This document shows positions 17,605-33,691 of a stretch of DNA of 64,000 nt, in pieces. The notes below the pieces were generated by a model that was given only the letters and a program-made list of their open reading frames with translations, was not told the origin of the DNA and searched no databases. How positions within the stretch are numbered: position 1 is the stretch's first letter; every line of letters starts with the position of its first letter. A program made the translations under genes and the position numbers. This stretch comes from Sabellastarte sp. h YS-2021 (taxonomy: Eukaryota > Annelida > Polychaeta > Sabellida > Sabellidae): positions 100,830,221 through 100,894,220 of the forward strand of contig OZ024931.1 in assembly GCA_964017235.1 (NCBI GenBank). The letters are read 5' to 3'.

Positions 17605-20260
17605 TATGTGGATTTTTCTTTTGTCAAAGGTCAAAGTTGTGATTTTTATGTCTCATGCAACAGCAACAGCCAGGGTCATATTATGAAAGGTACTCTGCAT
17701 TGTCATTTTGGGGAGTCATACCTACACAGAGGTGACAGCCTATCATCAGATGTCAAACTTGCTAACCCACAAGGACATTCTATTTTGTCAAGCATAAGAA
17801 ATCATATCTGAAGCACTAAACTATTCCCACTAAAGGTAGCACAAGTGATAAACCCTGCCTTTCCTCTCAGTTAATCACACATATTTAGTGTTTGATGTCA
17901 TTTTTATTGCATTAAATATCATCCACAAGTCACAGAGAATAATATTATTTATTATTATTTGCTGTGCATAGTAATTTTTAAAACAATTATCTTAATATTG
18001 GACCAATTTTCCTCAAATCAAAAGGAACATAACCTCTAGAAATTTGCCTTTAAATTGATATAGATATTATATTGCTAGCTTCAATAAAACAATCACAAAA
18101 ATTATTTTAAACAGAGTTCCAGCAAGATTGTGGATCACACCAGGTGTTCGTTTTCTTCAAATATTTTTTAAAAAGTCACACCAGTTATTGCAATAAATAT
18201 GATATAATTAATATACTATAACACAATAAAATGATATAGAGTTAGGGATATTTAAATATGGACTTCTTTATTATATGGATTTAATTTTGTCAAAGTTGTG
18301 ATTTTTATGTCTCATGCAACAGCAACAACCAGGGTCATATTATGACAGGTACTCTGCATTGTTATTTTGGGGAGTCATACCTACACAGAGGTGACAGCCT
18401 ATATCATTAGATGTCAAACTTGCTAACCCACAAGGACATTCTATTTTGTCGAAGATAAGAAATCATATCTCAAGCAGTAAACTATTCCCACTAAAGGTAG
18501 CACAAGTGATAAAGCCTGCCTTTCCTCTCAGTTAATCACACATATTTAGTGTTTGATGTCATTTTTATTGCATTAAATTTCATACACAAGTCACAGAGAA
18601 GAATATTATGTATTATTATTTACTATGCATAGTAATTTTTAAAACATTTACCTTAATATTGGACCAATTTTCCTCAAATCAAAAGGAACATAACCTCTAG
18701 AAATTTGCCATTAAATTGGTATAGATATTATATGGCTAGCTTCAATAAAACAATCACCAAAACTATTTTAAACACAGTTCCAGCAAGATTGTGGATCACA
18801 ACAGGTGTTCGTGTTCTTCAAATATTTTTAAAAAAATCACACCAGTTATTGCAATAAATATGATATAATTAATATACTATAACACAATAAAATGATATAG
18901 AGTTAGGGACATTTAAATATGGACTTCTTTATTATGTGGATTTTTCTTTTGTCAAAGGTCAAAGTTGTGATTTTTATGTCTCATGCAACAGCAACAGCCA
19001 GGGTCATATTATGAAAGGTACTCTGCATTGTCATTTTGGGGAGTCATACCTACACAGAGGTGACAGCCTATCATCAGATGTCAAACTTGCTAACCCACAA
19101 GGACATTCTATTTTGTCAAGCATAAGAAATCATATCTGAAGCACTAAACTATTCCCACTAAAGGTAGCACAAGTGATAAACCCTGCCTTTCCTCTCAGTT
19201 AATCACACATATTTAGTGTTTGATGTCATTTTTATTGCATTAAATATCATCCACAAGTCACAGAGAATAATATTATTTATTATTATTTGCTGTGCATAGT
19301 AATTTTTAAAACAATTATCTTAATATTGGACCAATTTTCCTCAAATCAAAAGGAACATAACCTCTAGAAATTTGCCTTTAAATTGATATAGATATTATAT
19401 TGCTAGCTTCAATAAAACAATCACAAAAATTATTTTAAACAGAGTTCCAGCAAGATTGTGGATCACACCAGGTGTTCGTTTTCTTCAAATATTTTTTAAA
19501 AAGTCACACCAGTTATTGCAATAAATATGATATAATTAATATACTATAACACAATAAACTGATATAGAGTTAGGGATATTTAAATATGGACTTCTTTATT
19601 ATATGGATTTAATTTTGTCAAAGTTGTGATTTTTATGTCTCATGCAACAGCAACAACCAGGGTCATATTATGACAGGTACTCTGCATTGTTATTTTGGGG
19701 AGTCATACCTACACAGAGGTGACAGCCTATATCATTAGATGTCAAACTTGCTAACCCACAAGGACATTCTATTTTGTCAAGGATAAGAAATCATATCTCA
19801 AGCAGTAAACTATTCCCACTAAAGGTAGCACAAGTGATAAAGCCTGCCTTTCCTCTCAGTTAATCACACATATTTAGTGTTTGATGTCATTTTTATTGCA
19901 TTAAATTTCATACACAAGTCACAGAGAAGAATATTATGTATTATTATTTGCTGTGCATAGTAATTTTTAAAACATTTACCTTAATATTGGACCAATTTTC
20001 CTCAAATCAAAAGGAACATAACCTCTAGAAATTTGCCATTAAATTGGTATAGATATTATATGGCTAGCTTCAATAAAACAATCACCAAAACTATTTTAAA
20101 CACAGTTCCAGCAAGATTGTGGATCACAACAGGTGTTCGTGTTCTTCAAATATTTTTTAAAAAATCACACCAGTTATTGCAATAAATAGGATATAATTAA
20201 TATACTATAACACAATAAAATGATATAGAGTTAGGGACATTTAAATATGGACTTCTTTAT
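17605..20260. repeat. Recent tandem copy of one 1328-bp higher-order unit
   Basis: Units at about 17605-18932 and 18933-20260 share private changes at the same offset, including ggatttttcttttgtc (17610 and 18938), gataaaccctgcc (about 17850 and 19178) and gagaataatatta (about 17936 and 19264). These are absent from most other units, so one unit is a direct duplicate of the other. Confidence 0.75.
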
Positions 20261-23200
20261 TATGTGGATTTAATTTTGTCAAAGGTCAAAGTTGTGATTT
20301 TTATGTCTCATGCAACAGCAACAGCCAGGGTCATATTATGAAAGGTACTCTGCATTGTCATTTTGGGTAGTCATACCTACACAGAGGTGACAGCCTATCA
20401 TCAGATGTCAAACTTGCTAACCCACAAGGACATTCTATTTTGTCAAGCATAAGAAATCATATCAGAAGCACTAAACTATTCCCACTAAAGGTAGCACAAG
20501 TGATAAAGCCTGCCTTTCCTCTCAGTTAATCACACATATTTAGTGTTTGATGTCATTTTTATTGCATTAAATTTCATCCACAAGTCACAGAGAAGAATAT
20601 TTTTATTATTATTTGCTGTGCATAGTAATTTTTAAAACAATTATCTTAATATTGGACCAATTTTCCTCAAATCAAAAGGAACATAACCTCTAGAAATTTG
20701 CCTTTAAATTGGTATAGATATTAGATTGCTAGCTTCAATAAAACAATCACAAAAATTATTTTAAACAGAGTGCCAGCAAGATTGTGGATCACACCAGGTG
20801 TTCGTTTTCTTCAAATATTTTTTAAAAAGTCACACCAGTTATTGCAATAAATATGATATAATTAATATACTATAACACAATAAAATGATATAGAGTTAGG
20901 GATATTTAAATATGGACTTCTTTATTATATGGATTTAATTTTGTCAAAGTTGTGATTTTTATGTCTCATGCAACAGCAACAACCAGGGTCATATTATGAC
21001 AGGTACTCTGCATTGTTATTTTGGGGAGTCATACCTACACAGAGGTGACAGCCTATATCATTAGATGTCAAACTTGCTAACCCACAAGGACATTCTATTT
21101 TGTCGAGGATAAGAAATCATATCTCAAGCAGTAAACTATTCCCACTAAAGGTAGCACAAGTGATAAAGCCTGCCTTTCCTCTCAGTTAATCACATATTTA
21201 GTGTTTGATGTCATTTTTATTGCATTAAATTTCATACACAAGTCACAGAGAAGAATATTATGTATTATTATTTGCTGTGCATAGTAATTTTTAAAACATT
21301 TACCTTAATATTGGACCAATTTTCCTCAAATCAAAAGGAACATAACCTCTAGAAATTTGCCATTAAATTGGTATAAATATTATATGGCTAGCTTCAATAA
21401 AACAATCACCAAAACTATTTTAAACACAGTTCCAGCAAGATTGTGGATCACAACAGGTGTTCGTGTTCTTCAAATATTTTAAAAAAAATCACACCAGTTA
21501 TTGCAATAAATAGGATATAATTAATATACTATAACACAATAAAATGATATAGAGTTAGGGACATTTAAATATGGACTTCTTTATTATGTGGATTTAATTT
21601 TGTCAAAGGTCAAAGTTGTGATTTTTATGTCTCATGCAACAGCAACAGCCAGGGTCATATTATGAAAGATACTCTGCATTGTCATTTTGGGGAGTCATAC
21701 CTACACAGAGGTGACAGCCTATCATCAGATGTCAAACTTGCTAACCCACAAGGACATTCTATTTTGTCAAGCATAAGAAATCATATCTGAAGCACTAAAC
21801 TATTCCCACTAAAGGTAGCACAAGTGATAAAGCCTGCCTTTCCTCTCAGTTAATCACACATATTTAGTGTTTGATGTCATTTTTATTGCATTAAATATCA
21901 TCCACAAGTCACAGAGAAGAATATTATTTATTATTATTTGCTGTGCATAGTAATTTTTAAAACAATTATCTTAATATTGGACCAATTTTCCTCAAATCAA
22001 AAGGAACATAACCTCTAGAAATTTGCCTTTAAATTGATATAGATATTATATTGCTAGCTTCAATAAAACAATCACAAAAATTATTTTAAACAGAGTTCCA
22101 GCAAGATTGTGGATCACACCAGGTGTTCGTTTTCTTCAAATATTTTTTAAAAAGTCACACCAGTTATTGCAATAAATATGATATAATTAATATACTATAA
22201 CACAATAAACTGATATAGAGTTAGGGATATTTAAATATGGACTTCTTTATTATATGGATTTAATTTTGTCAAAGTTGTGATTTTTATGTCTCATGCAACA
22301 GCAACAACCAGGGTCATATTATGACAGGTACTCTGCATTGTTATTTTGGGGAGTCATACCTACACAGAGGTGACGGCCTATATCATTAGATGTCAAACTT
22401 GCTAACCCACAAGGACATTCTATTTTGTCAAGGATAAGAAATCATATCTCAAGCAGTAAACTATTCCCACTAAAGGTAGCACAAGTGATAAAGCCTGCCT
22501 TTCCTCTCAGTTAATCACACATATTTAGTGTTTGATGTCATTTTTATTGCATTAAATTTCATACACAAGTCACAGAGAAGAATATTATGTATTATTATTT
22601 GCTGTGCATAGTAATTTTTAAAACATTTACCTTAATATTGGACCAATTTTCCTCAAATCAAAAGGAACATAACCTCTAGAAATTTGCCATTAAATTGGTA
22701 TAGATATTATATGGCTAGCTTCAATAAAACAATCACCAAAACTATTTTAAACACAGTTCCAGCAAGATTGTGGATCACAACAGGTGTTCGTGTTCTTCAA
22801 ATATTTTTTAAAAAATCACACCAGTTATTGCAATAAATAGGATATAATTAATATACTATAACACAATAAAATGATATAGAGTTAGGGACATTTAAATATG
22901 GACTTCTTTATTATGTGGATTTAATTTGTCAAAGGTCAAAGTTGTGATTTTTATGTCTCATGCAACAGCAACAGCCAGGGTCATATTATGAAAGGTACTC
23001 TGCATTGTCATTTTGGGTAGTCATACCTACACAGAGGTGACAGCCTATCATCAGATGTCAAACTTGCTAACCCACAAGGACATTCTATTTTGTCAAGCAT
23101 AAGAAATCATATCAGAAGCACTAAACTATTCCCACTAAAGGTAGCACAAGTGATAAAGCCTGCCTTTCCTCTCAGTTAATCACACATATTTAGTGTTTGA

Positions 23201-26200
23201 TGTCATTTTTATTGCATTAAATTTCATCCACAAGTCACAGAGAAGAATATTTTTATTATTATTTGCTGTGCATAGTAATTTTTAAAACAATTATCTTAAT
23301 ATTGGACCAATTTTCCTCAAATCAAAAGGAACATAACCTCTAGAAATTTGCCTTTAAATTGGTATAGATATTAGATTGCTAGCTTCAATAAAACAATCAC
23401 AAAAATTATTTTAAACAGAGTGCCAGCAAGATTGTGGATCACACCAGGTGTTCGTTTTCTTCAAATATTTTTTAAAAAGTCACACCAGTTATTGCAATAA
23501 ATATGATATAATTAATATACTATAACACAATAAAATGATATAGAGTTAGGGATATTTAAATATGGACTTCTTTATTATATGGATTTAATTTTGTCAAAGT
23601 TGTGATTTTTATGTCTCATGCAACAGCAACAACCAGGGTCATATTATGACAGGTACTCTGCATTGTTATTTTGGGGAGTCATACCTACACAGAGGTGACA
23701 GCCTATATCATTAGATGTCAAACTTGCTAACCCACAAGGACATTCTATTTTGTCGAGGATAAGAAATCATATCTCAAGCAGTAAACTATTCCCACTAAAG
23801 GTAGCACAAGTGATAAAGCCTGCCTTTCCTCTCAGTTAATCACATATTTAGTGTTTGATGTCATTTTTATTGCATTAAATTTCATACACAAGTCACAGAG
23901 AAGAATATTATGTATTATTATTTGCTGTGCATAGTAATTTTTAAAACATTTACCTTAATATTGGACCAATTTTCCTCAAATCAAAAGGAACATAACCTCT
24001 AGAAATTTGCCATTAAATTGGTATAGATATTATATGGCTAGCTTCAATAAAACAATCACCAAAACTATTTTAAACACAGTTCCAGCAAGATTGTGGATCA
24101 CAACAGGTGTTCGTGTTCTTCAAATATTTTTAAAAAAATCACACCAGTTATTGCAATAAATAGGATATAATTAATATACTATAACACAATAAAATAATAC
24201 AGAGTTAGGGACATTTAAATATGGACTTCTTTATTATGTGGATTTAATTTTGTCAAAGGTCAAAGTTGTGATTTTTATGTCTCATGCAACAGCAACAGCC
24301 AGGGTCATATTATGAAAGATACTCTGCATTGTCATTTTGGGGAGTCATACCTACACAGAGGTGACAGCCTATCATCAGATGTCAAACTTGCTAACCCACA
24401 AGGACATTCTATTTTGTCAAGCATAAGAAATCATATCTGAAGCACTAAACTATTCCCACTAAAGGTAGCACAAGTGATAAAGCCTGCCTTTCCTCTCAGT
24501 TAATCACACATATTTAGTGTTTGATGTCATTTTTATTGCATTAAATATCATCCACAAGTCACAGAGAAGAATATTATTTATTATTATTTGCTGTGCATAG
24601 TAATTTTTAAAACAATTATCTTAATATTGGACCAATTTTCCTCAAATCAAAAGGAACATAACCTCTAGAAATTTGCCTTTAAATTGATATAGATATTATA
24701 TTGCTAGCTTCAATAAAACAATCACAAAAATTATTTTAAACAGAGTTCCAGCAAGATTGTGGATCACACCAGGTGTTCGTTTTCTTCAAATATTTTTTAA
24801 AAAGTCACACCAGTTATTGCAATAAATATGATATAATTAATATACTATAACACAATAAACTGATATAGAGTTAGGGATATTTAAATATGGACTTCTTTAT
24901 TATATGGATTTAATTTTGTCAAAGTTGTGATTTTTATGTCTCATGCAACAGCAACAACCAGGGTCATATTATGACAGGTACTCTGCATTGTTATTTTGGG
25001 GAGTCATACCTACACAGAGGTGACAGCCTATATCATTAGATGTCAAACTTGCTAACCCACAAGGACATTCTATTTTGTCAAGGATAAGAAATCATATCTC
25101 AAGCAGTAAACTATTCCCACTAAAGGTAGCACAAGTGATAAAGCCTGCCTTTCCTCTCAGTTAATCACACATATTTAGTGTTTGATGTCATTTTTATTGC
25201 ATTAAATTTCATACACAAGTCACAGAGAAGAATATTATGTATTATTATTTGCTGTGCATAGTAATTTTTAAAACATTTACCTTAATATTGGACCAATTTT
25301 CCTCAAATCAAAAGGAACATAACCTCTAGAAATTTGCCATTAAATTGGTATAGATATTATATGGCTAGCTTCAATAAAACAATCACCAAAACTATTTTAA
25401 ACACAGTTCCAGCAAGATTGTGGATCACAACAGGTGTTCATGTTCTTCAAATATTTTTTTAAAATCACACCAGTTATTGCAATAAATAGGATATAATTAA
25501 TATACTATAACACAATAAAATGATATAGAGTTAGGGACATTTAAATATGGACTTCTTTATTATGTGGATTTAATTTTGTCAAAGGTCAAAGTTGTGATTT
25601 TTATGTCTCATGCAACAGCAACAGCCAGGGTAATATTATGAAAGATACTCTGCATTGTCATTTTGGGGAGTCATACCTACACAGAGGTGACAGCCTATCA
25701 TCAGATGTCAAACTTGCTAACCCACAAGGACATTCTATTTTGTCAAGCATAAGAAATCATATCTGAAGCACTAAACTATTCCCACTAAAGGTAGCACAAG
25801 TGATAAAGCCTGCCTTTCCTCTCAGTTAATCACACATATTTAGTGTTTGATGTCATTTTTATTGCAATAAATATCATCCACAAGTCACAGAGAATAATAT
25901 TATTTATTATTATTTGCTGTGCATAGTAATTTTTAAAACAATTATCTTAATATTGGACCAATTTTCCTCAAATCAAAAGGAACATAACCTCTAGAAATTT
26001 GCCTTTAAATTGATGTAGATATTATATTGCTAGCTTCAATAAAACAATCACAAAAATTATTTTAAACAGAGTTCCAGCAAGATTGTGGATCACACCAGGT
26101 GTTCGTTTTCTTCAAATATTTTTTAAAAAGTCACACCAGTTATTGCAATAAATATGATATAATTAATATACTATAACACAATAAAATGATATAGAGTTAG

Positions 26201-26399
26201 GGATATTTAAATATGGACTTCTTTATTATATGGATTTAATTTTGTCAAAGTTGTGATTTTTATGTCTCATGCAACAGCAACAACCAGGGTCATATTATGA
26301 CAGGTACTCTGCATTGTTATTTTGGGGAGTCATACCTACACAGAGGTGACAGCCTATATCACTAGATGTCAAACTTGCTAACCCACAAGGACATTCTAT

Positions 26400-29300
26400 T
26401 TTGTCAAGGATAAGAAATCATATCTCAAGCAGTAAACTATTCCCACTAAAGGTAGCACAAGTGATAAAGCCTGCCTTTCCTCTCAGTTAATCACACATAT
26501 TTAGTGTTTGATGTCATTTTTATTGCATTAAATTTCATACACAAGTCACAGAGAAGAATATTATGTATTATTATTTGCTGTGCATAGTAATTTTTAAAAC
26601 ATTTACCTTAATATTGGACCAATTTTCCTCAAATCAAAAGGAACATAACCTCTAGAAATTTGCCATTAAATTGGTATAGATATTATATGGCTAGCTTCAA
26701 TAAAACAATCACCAAAACTATTTTAAACACAGTTCCAGCAAGATTGTGGATCACAACAGGTGTTCGTGTTCTTCAAATATTTTTTAAAAAATCACACCAG
26801 TTATTGCAATAAATAGGATATAATTAATATACTATAACACAATAAAATGATATAGAGTTAGGGACATTTAAATATGGACTTCTTTATTATGTGGATTTAA
26901 TTTTGTCAAAGGTCAAAGTTGTGATTTTTATGTCTCATGCAACAGCAACAGCCAGGGTCATATTATGAAAGGTACTCTGCATTGTCATTTTGGGTAGTCA
27001 TACCTACACAGAGGTGACAGCCTATCATCAGATGTCAAACTTGCTAACCCACAAGGACATTCTATTTTGTCAAGCATAAGAAATCATATCAGAAGCACTA
27101 AACTATTCCCACTAAAGGTAGCACAAGTGATAAAGCCTGCCTTTCCTCTCAGTTAATCACACATATTTAGTGTTTGATGTCATTTTTATTGCATTAAATT
27201 TCATCCACAAGTCACAGAGAAGAATATTTTTATTATTATTTGCTGTGCATAGTAATTTTTAAAACAATTATCTTAATATTGGACTAATTTTCCTCAAATC
27301 AAAAGAAACATAACCTCTAGAAATTTGCCTTTAAATTGGTATAGATATTAGATTGCTAGCTTCAATAAAACAATCACAAAAATTGTTTTAAACAGAGTGC
27401 CAGCAAGATTGTGGATTACACCAGGTGTTCGTTTTCTTCAAATATTTTTTAAAAAGTCACACCAGTTATTGCAATAAATATGATGTAATTAATATACTAT
27501 AACACAATAAAATGATATAGAGTTAGGGATATTTAAATATGGACTTCTTTATTATATGGATTTAATTTTGTCAAAGTTGTGATTTTTATGTCTCATGCAA
27601 CAGCAACAACCAGGGTCATATTATGACAGGTACTCTGCATTGTTATTTTGGGGAGTCATACCTACACAGAGGTGACAGCCTATATCATTAGATGTCAAAC
27701 TTGCTAACCCACAAGGACATTCTATTTTGTCGAGGATAAGAAATCATATCTCAAGCAGTAAACTATTCCCACTAAAGGTAGCACAAGTGATAAAGCCTGC
27801 CTTTCCTCTCAGTTAATCACATATTTAGTGTTTGATGTCATTTTTATTGCATTAAATTTCATACACAAGTCACAGAGAAGAATATTATGTATTATTATTT
27901 GCTGTGCATAGTAATTTTTAAAACATTTACCTTAATATTGGACCAATTTTCCTCAAATCAAAAGGAACATAACCTCTAGAAATTTGCCATTAAATTGGTA
28001 TAGATATTATATGGCTAGCTTCAATAAAACAATCACCAAAACTATTTTAAACACAGTTCCAGCAAGATTGTGGATCACAACAGGTGTTCGTGTTCTTCAA
28101 ATATTTTAAAAAAAATCACACCAGTTATTGCAATAAATAGGATATAATTAATATACTATAACACAATAAAATGATACAGAGTTAGGGACATTTAAATATG
28201 GACTTCTTTATTATGTGGATTTAATTTTGTCAAAGGTCAAAGTTGTGATTTTTATGTCTCATGCAACAGCAACAGCCAGGGTCATATTATGAAAGATACT
28301 CTGCATTGTCATTTTGGGGAGTCATACCTACACAGAGGTGACAGCCTATCATCAGATGTCAAACTTGCTAACCCACAAGGACATTCTATTTTGTCAAGCA
28401 TAAGAAATCATATCTGAAGCACTAAACTATTCCCACTAAAGGTAGCACAAGTGATAAAGCCTGCCTTTCCTCTCAGTTAATCACACATATTTAGTGTTTG
28501 ATGTCATTTTTATTGCATTAAATATCATCCACAAGTCACAGAGAAGAATATTATTTATTATTATTTGCTGTGCATAGTAATTTTTAAAACAATTATCTTA
28601 ATATTGGACCAATTTTCCTCAAATCAAAAGGAACATAACCTCTAGAAATTTGCCTTTAAATTGATATAGATATTATATTGCTAGCTTCAATAAAACAATC
28701 ACAAAAATTATTTTAAACAGAGTTCCAGCAAGATTGTGGATCACACCAGGTGTTCGTTTTCTTCAAATATTTTTTAAAAAGTCACACCAGTTATTGCAAT
28801 AAATATGATATAATTAATATACTATAACACAATAAACTGATATAGAGTTAGGGATATTTAAATATGGACTTCTTTATTATATGGATTTAATTTTGTCAAA
28901 GTTGTGATTTTTATGTCTCATGCAACAGCAACAACCAGGGTCATATTATGACAGGTACTCTGCATTGTTATTTTGGGGAGTCATACCTACACAGAGGTGA
29001 CAGCCTATATCATTAGATGTCAAACTTGCTAACCCACAAGGACATTCTATTTTGTCAAGGATAAGAAATCATATCTCAAGCAGTAAACTATTCCCACTAA
29101 AGGTAGCACAAGTGATAAAGCCTGCCTTTCCTCTCAGTTAATCACACATATTTAGTGTTTGATGTCATTTTTATTGCATTAAATTTCATACACAAGTCAC
29201 AGAGAAGAATATTATGTATTATTATTTGCTGTGCATAGTAATTTTTAAAACATTTACCTTAATATTGGACCAATTTTCCTCAAATCAAAAGGAACATAAC

Positions 29301-32100
29301 CTCTAGAAATTTGCCATTAAATTGGTATAGATATTATATGGCTAGCTTCAATAAAACAATCACCAAAACTATTTTAAACACAGTTCCAGCAAGATTGTGG
29401 ATCACAACAGGTGTTCGTGTTCTTCAAATATTTTAAAAAAAATCACACCAGTTATTGCAATAAATAGGATATAATTAATATACTATAACACAATAAAATG
29501 ATATAGAGTTAGGGACATTTAAATATGGACTTCTTTATTATGTGGATTTAATTTTGTCAAAGGTCAAAGTTGTGATTTTTATGTCTCATGCAACAGCAAC
29601 AGCCAGGGTCATATTATGAAAGATACTCTGCATTGTCATTTTGGGGAGTCATACCTACACAGAGGTGACAGCCTATCATCAGATGTCAAACTTGCTAACC
29701 CACAAGGACATTCTATTTTGTCAAGCATAAGAAATCATATCTGAAGCACTAAACTATTCCCACTAAAGGTAGCACAAGTGATAAAGCCTGCCTTTCCTCT
29801 CAGTTAATCACATATTTAGTGTTTGATGTCATTTTTATTGCATTAAATTTCATACACAAGTCACAGAGAAGAATATTATGTATTATTATTTGCTGTGCAT
29901 AGTAATTTTTAAAACATTTACCTTAATATTGGACCAATTTTCCTCAAATCAAAAGGAACATAACCTCTAGAAATTTGCCATTAAATTGGTATAGATATTA
30001 TATGGCTAGCTTCAATAAAACAATCACCAAAACTATTTTAAACACAGTTCCAGCAAGATTGTGGATCACAACAGGTGTTCGTGTTCTTCAAATATTTAAA
30101 AAAAAATCACACCAGTTATTGCAATAAATAGGATATAATTAATATACTATAACACAATAAAATGATATAGAGTTAGGGACATTTAAATATGGACTTCTTT
30201 ATTATGTGGATTTAATTTTGTCAAAGGTCAAAGTTGTGATTTTTATGTCTCATGCAACAGCAACAGCCAGGGTCATATTATGAAAGATACTCTGCATTGT
30301 CATTTTGGGGAGTCATACCTACACAGAGGTGACAGCCTATCATCAGATGTCAAACTTGCTAACCCACAAGGACATTCTATTTTGTCAAGCATAAGAAATC
30401 ATATCTGAAGCACTAAACTATTCCCACTAAAGGTAGCACAAGTGATAAAGCCTGCCTTTCCTCTCAGTTAATCACACATATTTAGTGTTTGATGTCATTT
30501 TTATTGCATTAAATATCATCCACAAGTCACAGAGAAGAATATTATTTATTATTATTTGCTGTGCATAGTAATTTTTAAAACAATTATCTTAATATTGGAC
30601 CAATTTTCCTCAAATCAAAAGGAACATAACCTCTAGAAATTTGCCTTTAAATTGATATAGATATTATATTGCTAGCTTCAATAAAACAATCACAAAAATT
30701 ATTTTAAACAGAGTTCCAGCAAGATTGTGGATCACACCAGGTGTTCGTTTTCTTCAAATATTTTTTAAAAAGTCACACCAGTTATTGCAATAAATATGAT
30801 ATAATTAATATACTATAACACAATAAACTGATATAGAGTTAGGGATATTTAAATATGGACTTCTTTATTATATGGATTTAATTTTGTCAAAGTTGTGATT
30901 TTTATGTCTCATGCAACAGCAACAACCAGGGTCATATTATGACAGGTACTCTGCATTGTTATTTTGGGGAGTCATACCTACACAGAGGTGACAGCCTATA
31001 TCATTAGATGTCAAACTTGCTAACCCACAAGGACATTCTATTTTGTCAAGGATAAGAAATCATATCTCAAGCAGTAAACTATTCCCACTAAAGGTAGCAC
31101 AAGTGATAAAGCCTGCCTTTCCTCTCAGTTAATCACACATATTTAGTGTTTGATGTCATTTTTATTGCATTAAATTTCATACACAAGTCACAGAGAAGAA
31201 TATTATGTATTATTATTTGCTGTGCATAGTAATTTTTAAAACATTTACCTTAATATTGGACCAATTTTCCTCAAATCAAAAGGAACATAACCTCTAGAAA
31301 TTTGCCATTAAATTGGTATAGATATTATATGGCTAGCTTCAATAAAACAATCACCAAAACTATTTTAAACACAGTTCCAGCAAGATTGTGGATCACAACA
31401 GGTGTTCGTGTTCTTCAAATATTTTTTAAAAAATCACACCAGTTATTGCAATAAATAGGATATAATTAATATACTATAACACAATAAAATGATATAGAGT
31501 TAGGGACATTTAAATATGGACTTCTTTATTATGTGGATTTAATTTTGTCAAAGGTCAAAGTTGTGATTTTTATGTCTCATGCAACAGCAACAGCCAGGGT
31601 CATATTATGAAAGGTACTCTGCATTGTCATTTTGGGTAGTCATACCTACACAGAGGTGACAGCCTATCATCAGATGTCAAACTTGCTAACCCACAAGGAC
31701 ATTCTATTTTGTCAAGCATAAGAAATCATATCAGAAGCACTAAACTATTCCCACTAAAGGTAGCACAAGTGATAAAGCCTGCCTTTCCTCTCAGTTAATC
31801 ACACATATTTAGTGTTTGATGTCATTTTTATTGCATTAAATTTCATCCACAAGTCACAGAGAAGAATATTTTTATTATTATTTGCTGTGCATAGTAATTT
31901 TTAAAACAATTATCTTAATATTGGACCAATTTTCCTCAAATCAAAAGGAACATAACCTCTAGAAATTTGCCTTTAAATTGGTATAGATATTAGATTGCTA
32001 GCTTCAATAAAACAATCACAAAAATTGTTTTAAACAGAGTGCCAGCAAGATTGTGGATCACACCAGGTGTTCGTTTTCTTCAAATATTTTTTAAAAAGTC
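26400..32100. repeat. Large duplicated block inside the satellite, copy 1
   Basis: The block shares rare variants with a second block exactly 7292 bp further right: ggactaattttcc (about 27284), aaaagaaacataacc (about 27302), gtggattacacc (27411), tgatgtaattaat (about 27482) and a hybrid monomer starting at 29616. Identity appears to begin between 26360 and 26990 and to end between 32110 and 32750. The borders are estimates from marker differences. Confidence 0.8.
29616..30279. repeat. Hybrid B/A monomer (register break 1)
   Basis: The monomer starts as B (atgaaagatac, ctgaagcactaaac) and, between about 29750 and 29810, becomes A (aatcacatatttag, catacacaag, tatggctagc, cacaacagg). The next monomer again starts as B, so an A head is missing and the A-B alternation slips by one monomer. 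Confidence 0.85.
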
Positions 32101-33691
32101 ACACCAGTTATTGCAATAATATGATATCATTAATATACTATAACACAATAAAATGATATAGAGTTAGGGATATTTAAATATGGACTTCTTTATTATATGG
32201 ATTTAATTTTGTCAAAGTTGTGATTTTTATGTCTCATGCAACAGCAACAACCAGGGTCATATTATGACAGGTACTCTGCATTGTTATTTTGGGGAGTCAT
32301 ACCTACACAGAGGTGACAGCCTATATCATTAGATGTCAAACTTGCTAACCCACAAGGACATTCTATTTTGTCGAGGATAAGAAATCATATCTCAAGCAGT
32401 AAACTATTCCCACTAAAGGTAGCACAAGTGATAAAGCCTGCCTTTCCTCTCAGTTAATCACATATTTAGTGTTTGATGTCATTTTTATTGCATTAAATTT
32501 CATACACAAGTCACAGAGAAGAATATTATGTATTATTATTTGCTGTGCATAGTAATTTTTAAAACATTTACCTTAATATTGGACCAATTTTCCTCAAATC
32601 AAAAGGAACATAACCTCTAGAAATTTGCCATTAAATTGGTATAGATATTATATGGCTAGCTTCAATAAAACAATCACCAAAACTATTTTAAACACAGTTC
32701 CAGCAAGATTGTGGATCACAACAGGTGTTCGTGTTCTTCAAATATTTTTAAAAAAATCACACCAGTTATTGCAATAAATAGGATATAATTAATATACTAT
32801 AACACAATAAAATGATACAGAGTTAGGGACATTTAAATATGGACTTCTTTATTATGTGGATTTAATTTTGTCAAAGGTCAAAGTTGTGATTTTTATGTCT
32901 CATGCAACAGCAACAGCCAGGGTCATATTATGAAAGATACTCTGCATTGTCATTTTGGGGAGTCATACCTACACAGAGGTGACAGCCTATCATCAGATGT
33001 CAAACTTGCTAACCCACAAGGACATTCTATTTTGTCAAGCATAAGAAATCATATCTGAAGCACTAAACTATTCCCACTAAAGGTAGCACAAGTGATAAAG
33101 CCTGCCTTTCCTCTCAGTTAATCACACATATTTAGTGTTTGATGTCATTTTTATTGCATTAAATATCATCCACAAGTCACAGAGAAGAATATTATTTATT
33201 ATTATTTGCTGTGCATAGTAATTTTTAAAACAATTATCTTAATATTGGACCAATTTTCCTCAAATCAAAAGGAACATAACCTCTAGAAATTTGCCTTTAA
33301 ATTGATATAGATATTATATTGCTAGCTTCAATAAAACAATCACAAAAATTATTTTAAACAGAGTTCCAGCAAGATTGTGGATCACACCAGGTGTTCGTTT
33401 TCTTCAAATATTTTTTAAAAAGTCACACCAGTTATTGCAATAAATATGATATAATTAATATACTATAACACAATAAACTGATATAGAGTTAGGGATATTT
33501 AAATATGGACTTCTTTATTATATGGATTTAATTTTGTCAAAGTTGTGATTTTTATGTCTCATGCAACAGCAACAACCAGGGTCATATTATGACAGGTACT
33601 CTGCATTGTTATTTTGGGGAGTCATACCTACACAGAGGTGACAGCCTATATCATTAGATGTCAAACTTGCTAACCCACAAGGACATTCTAT

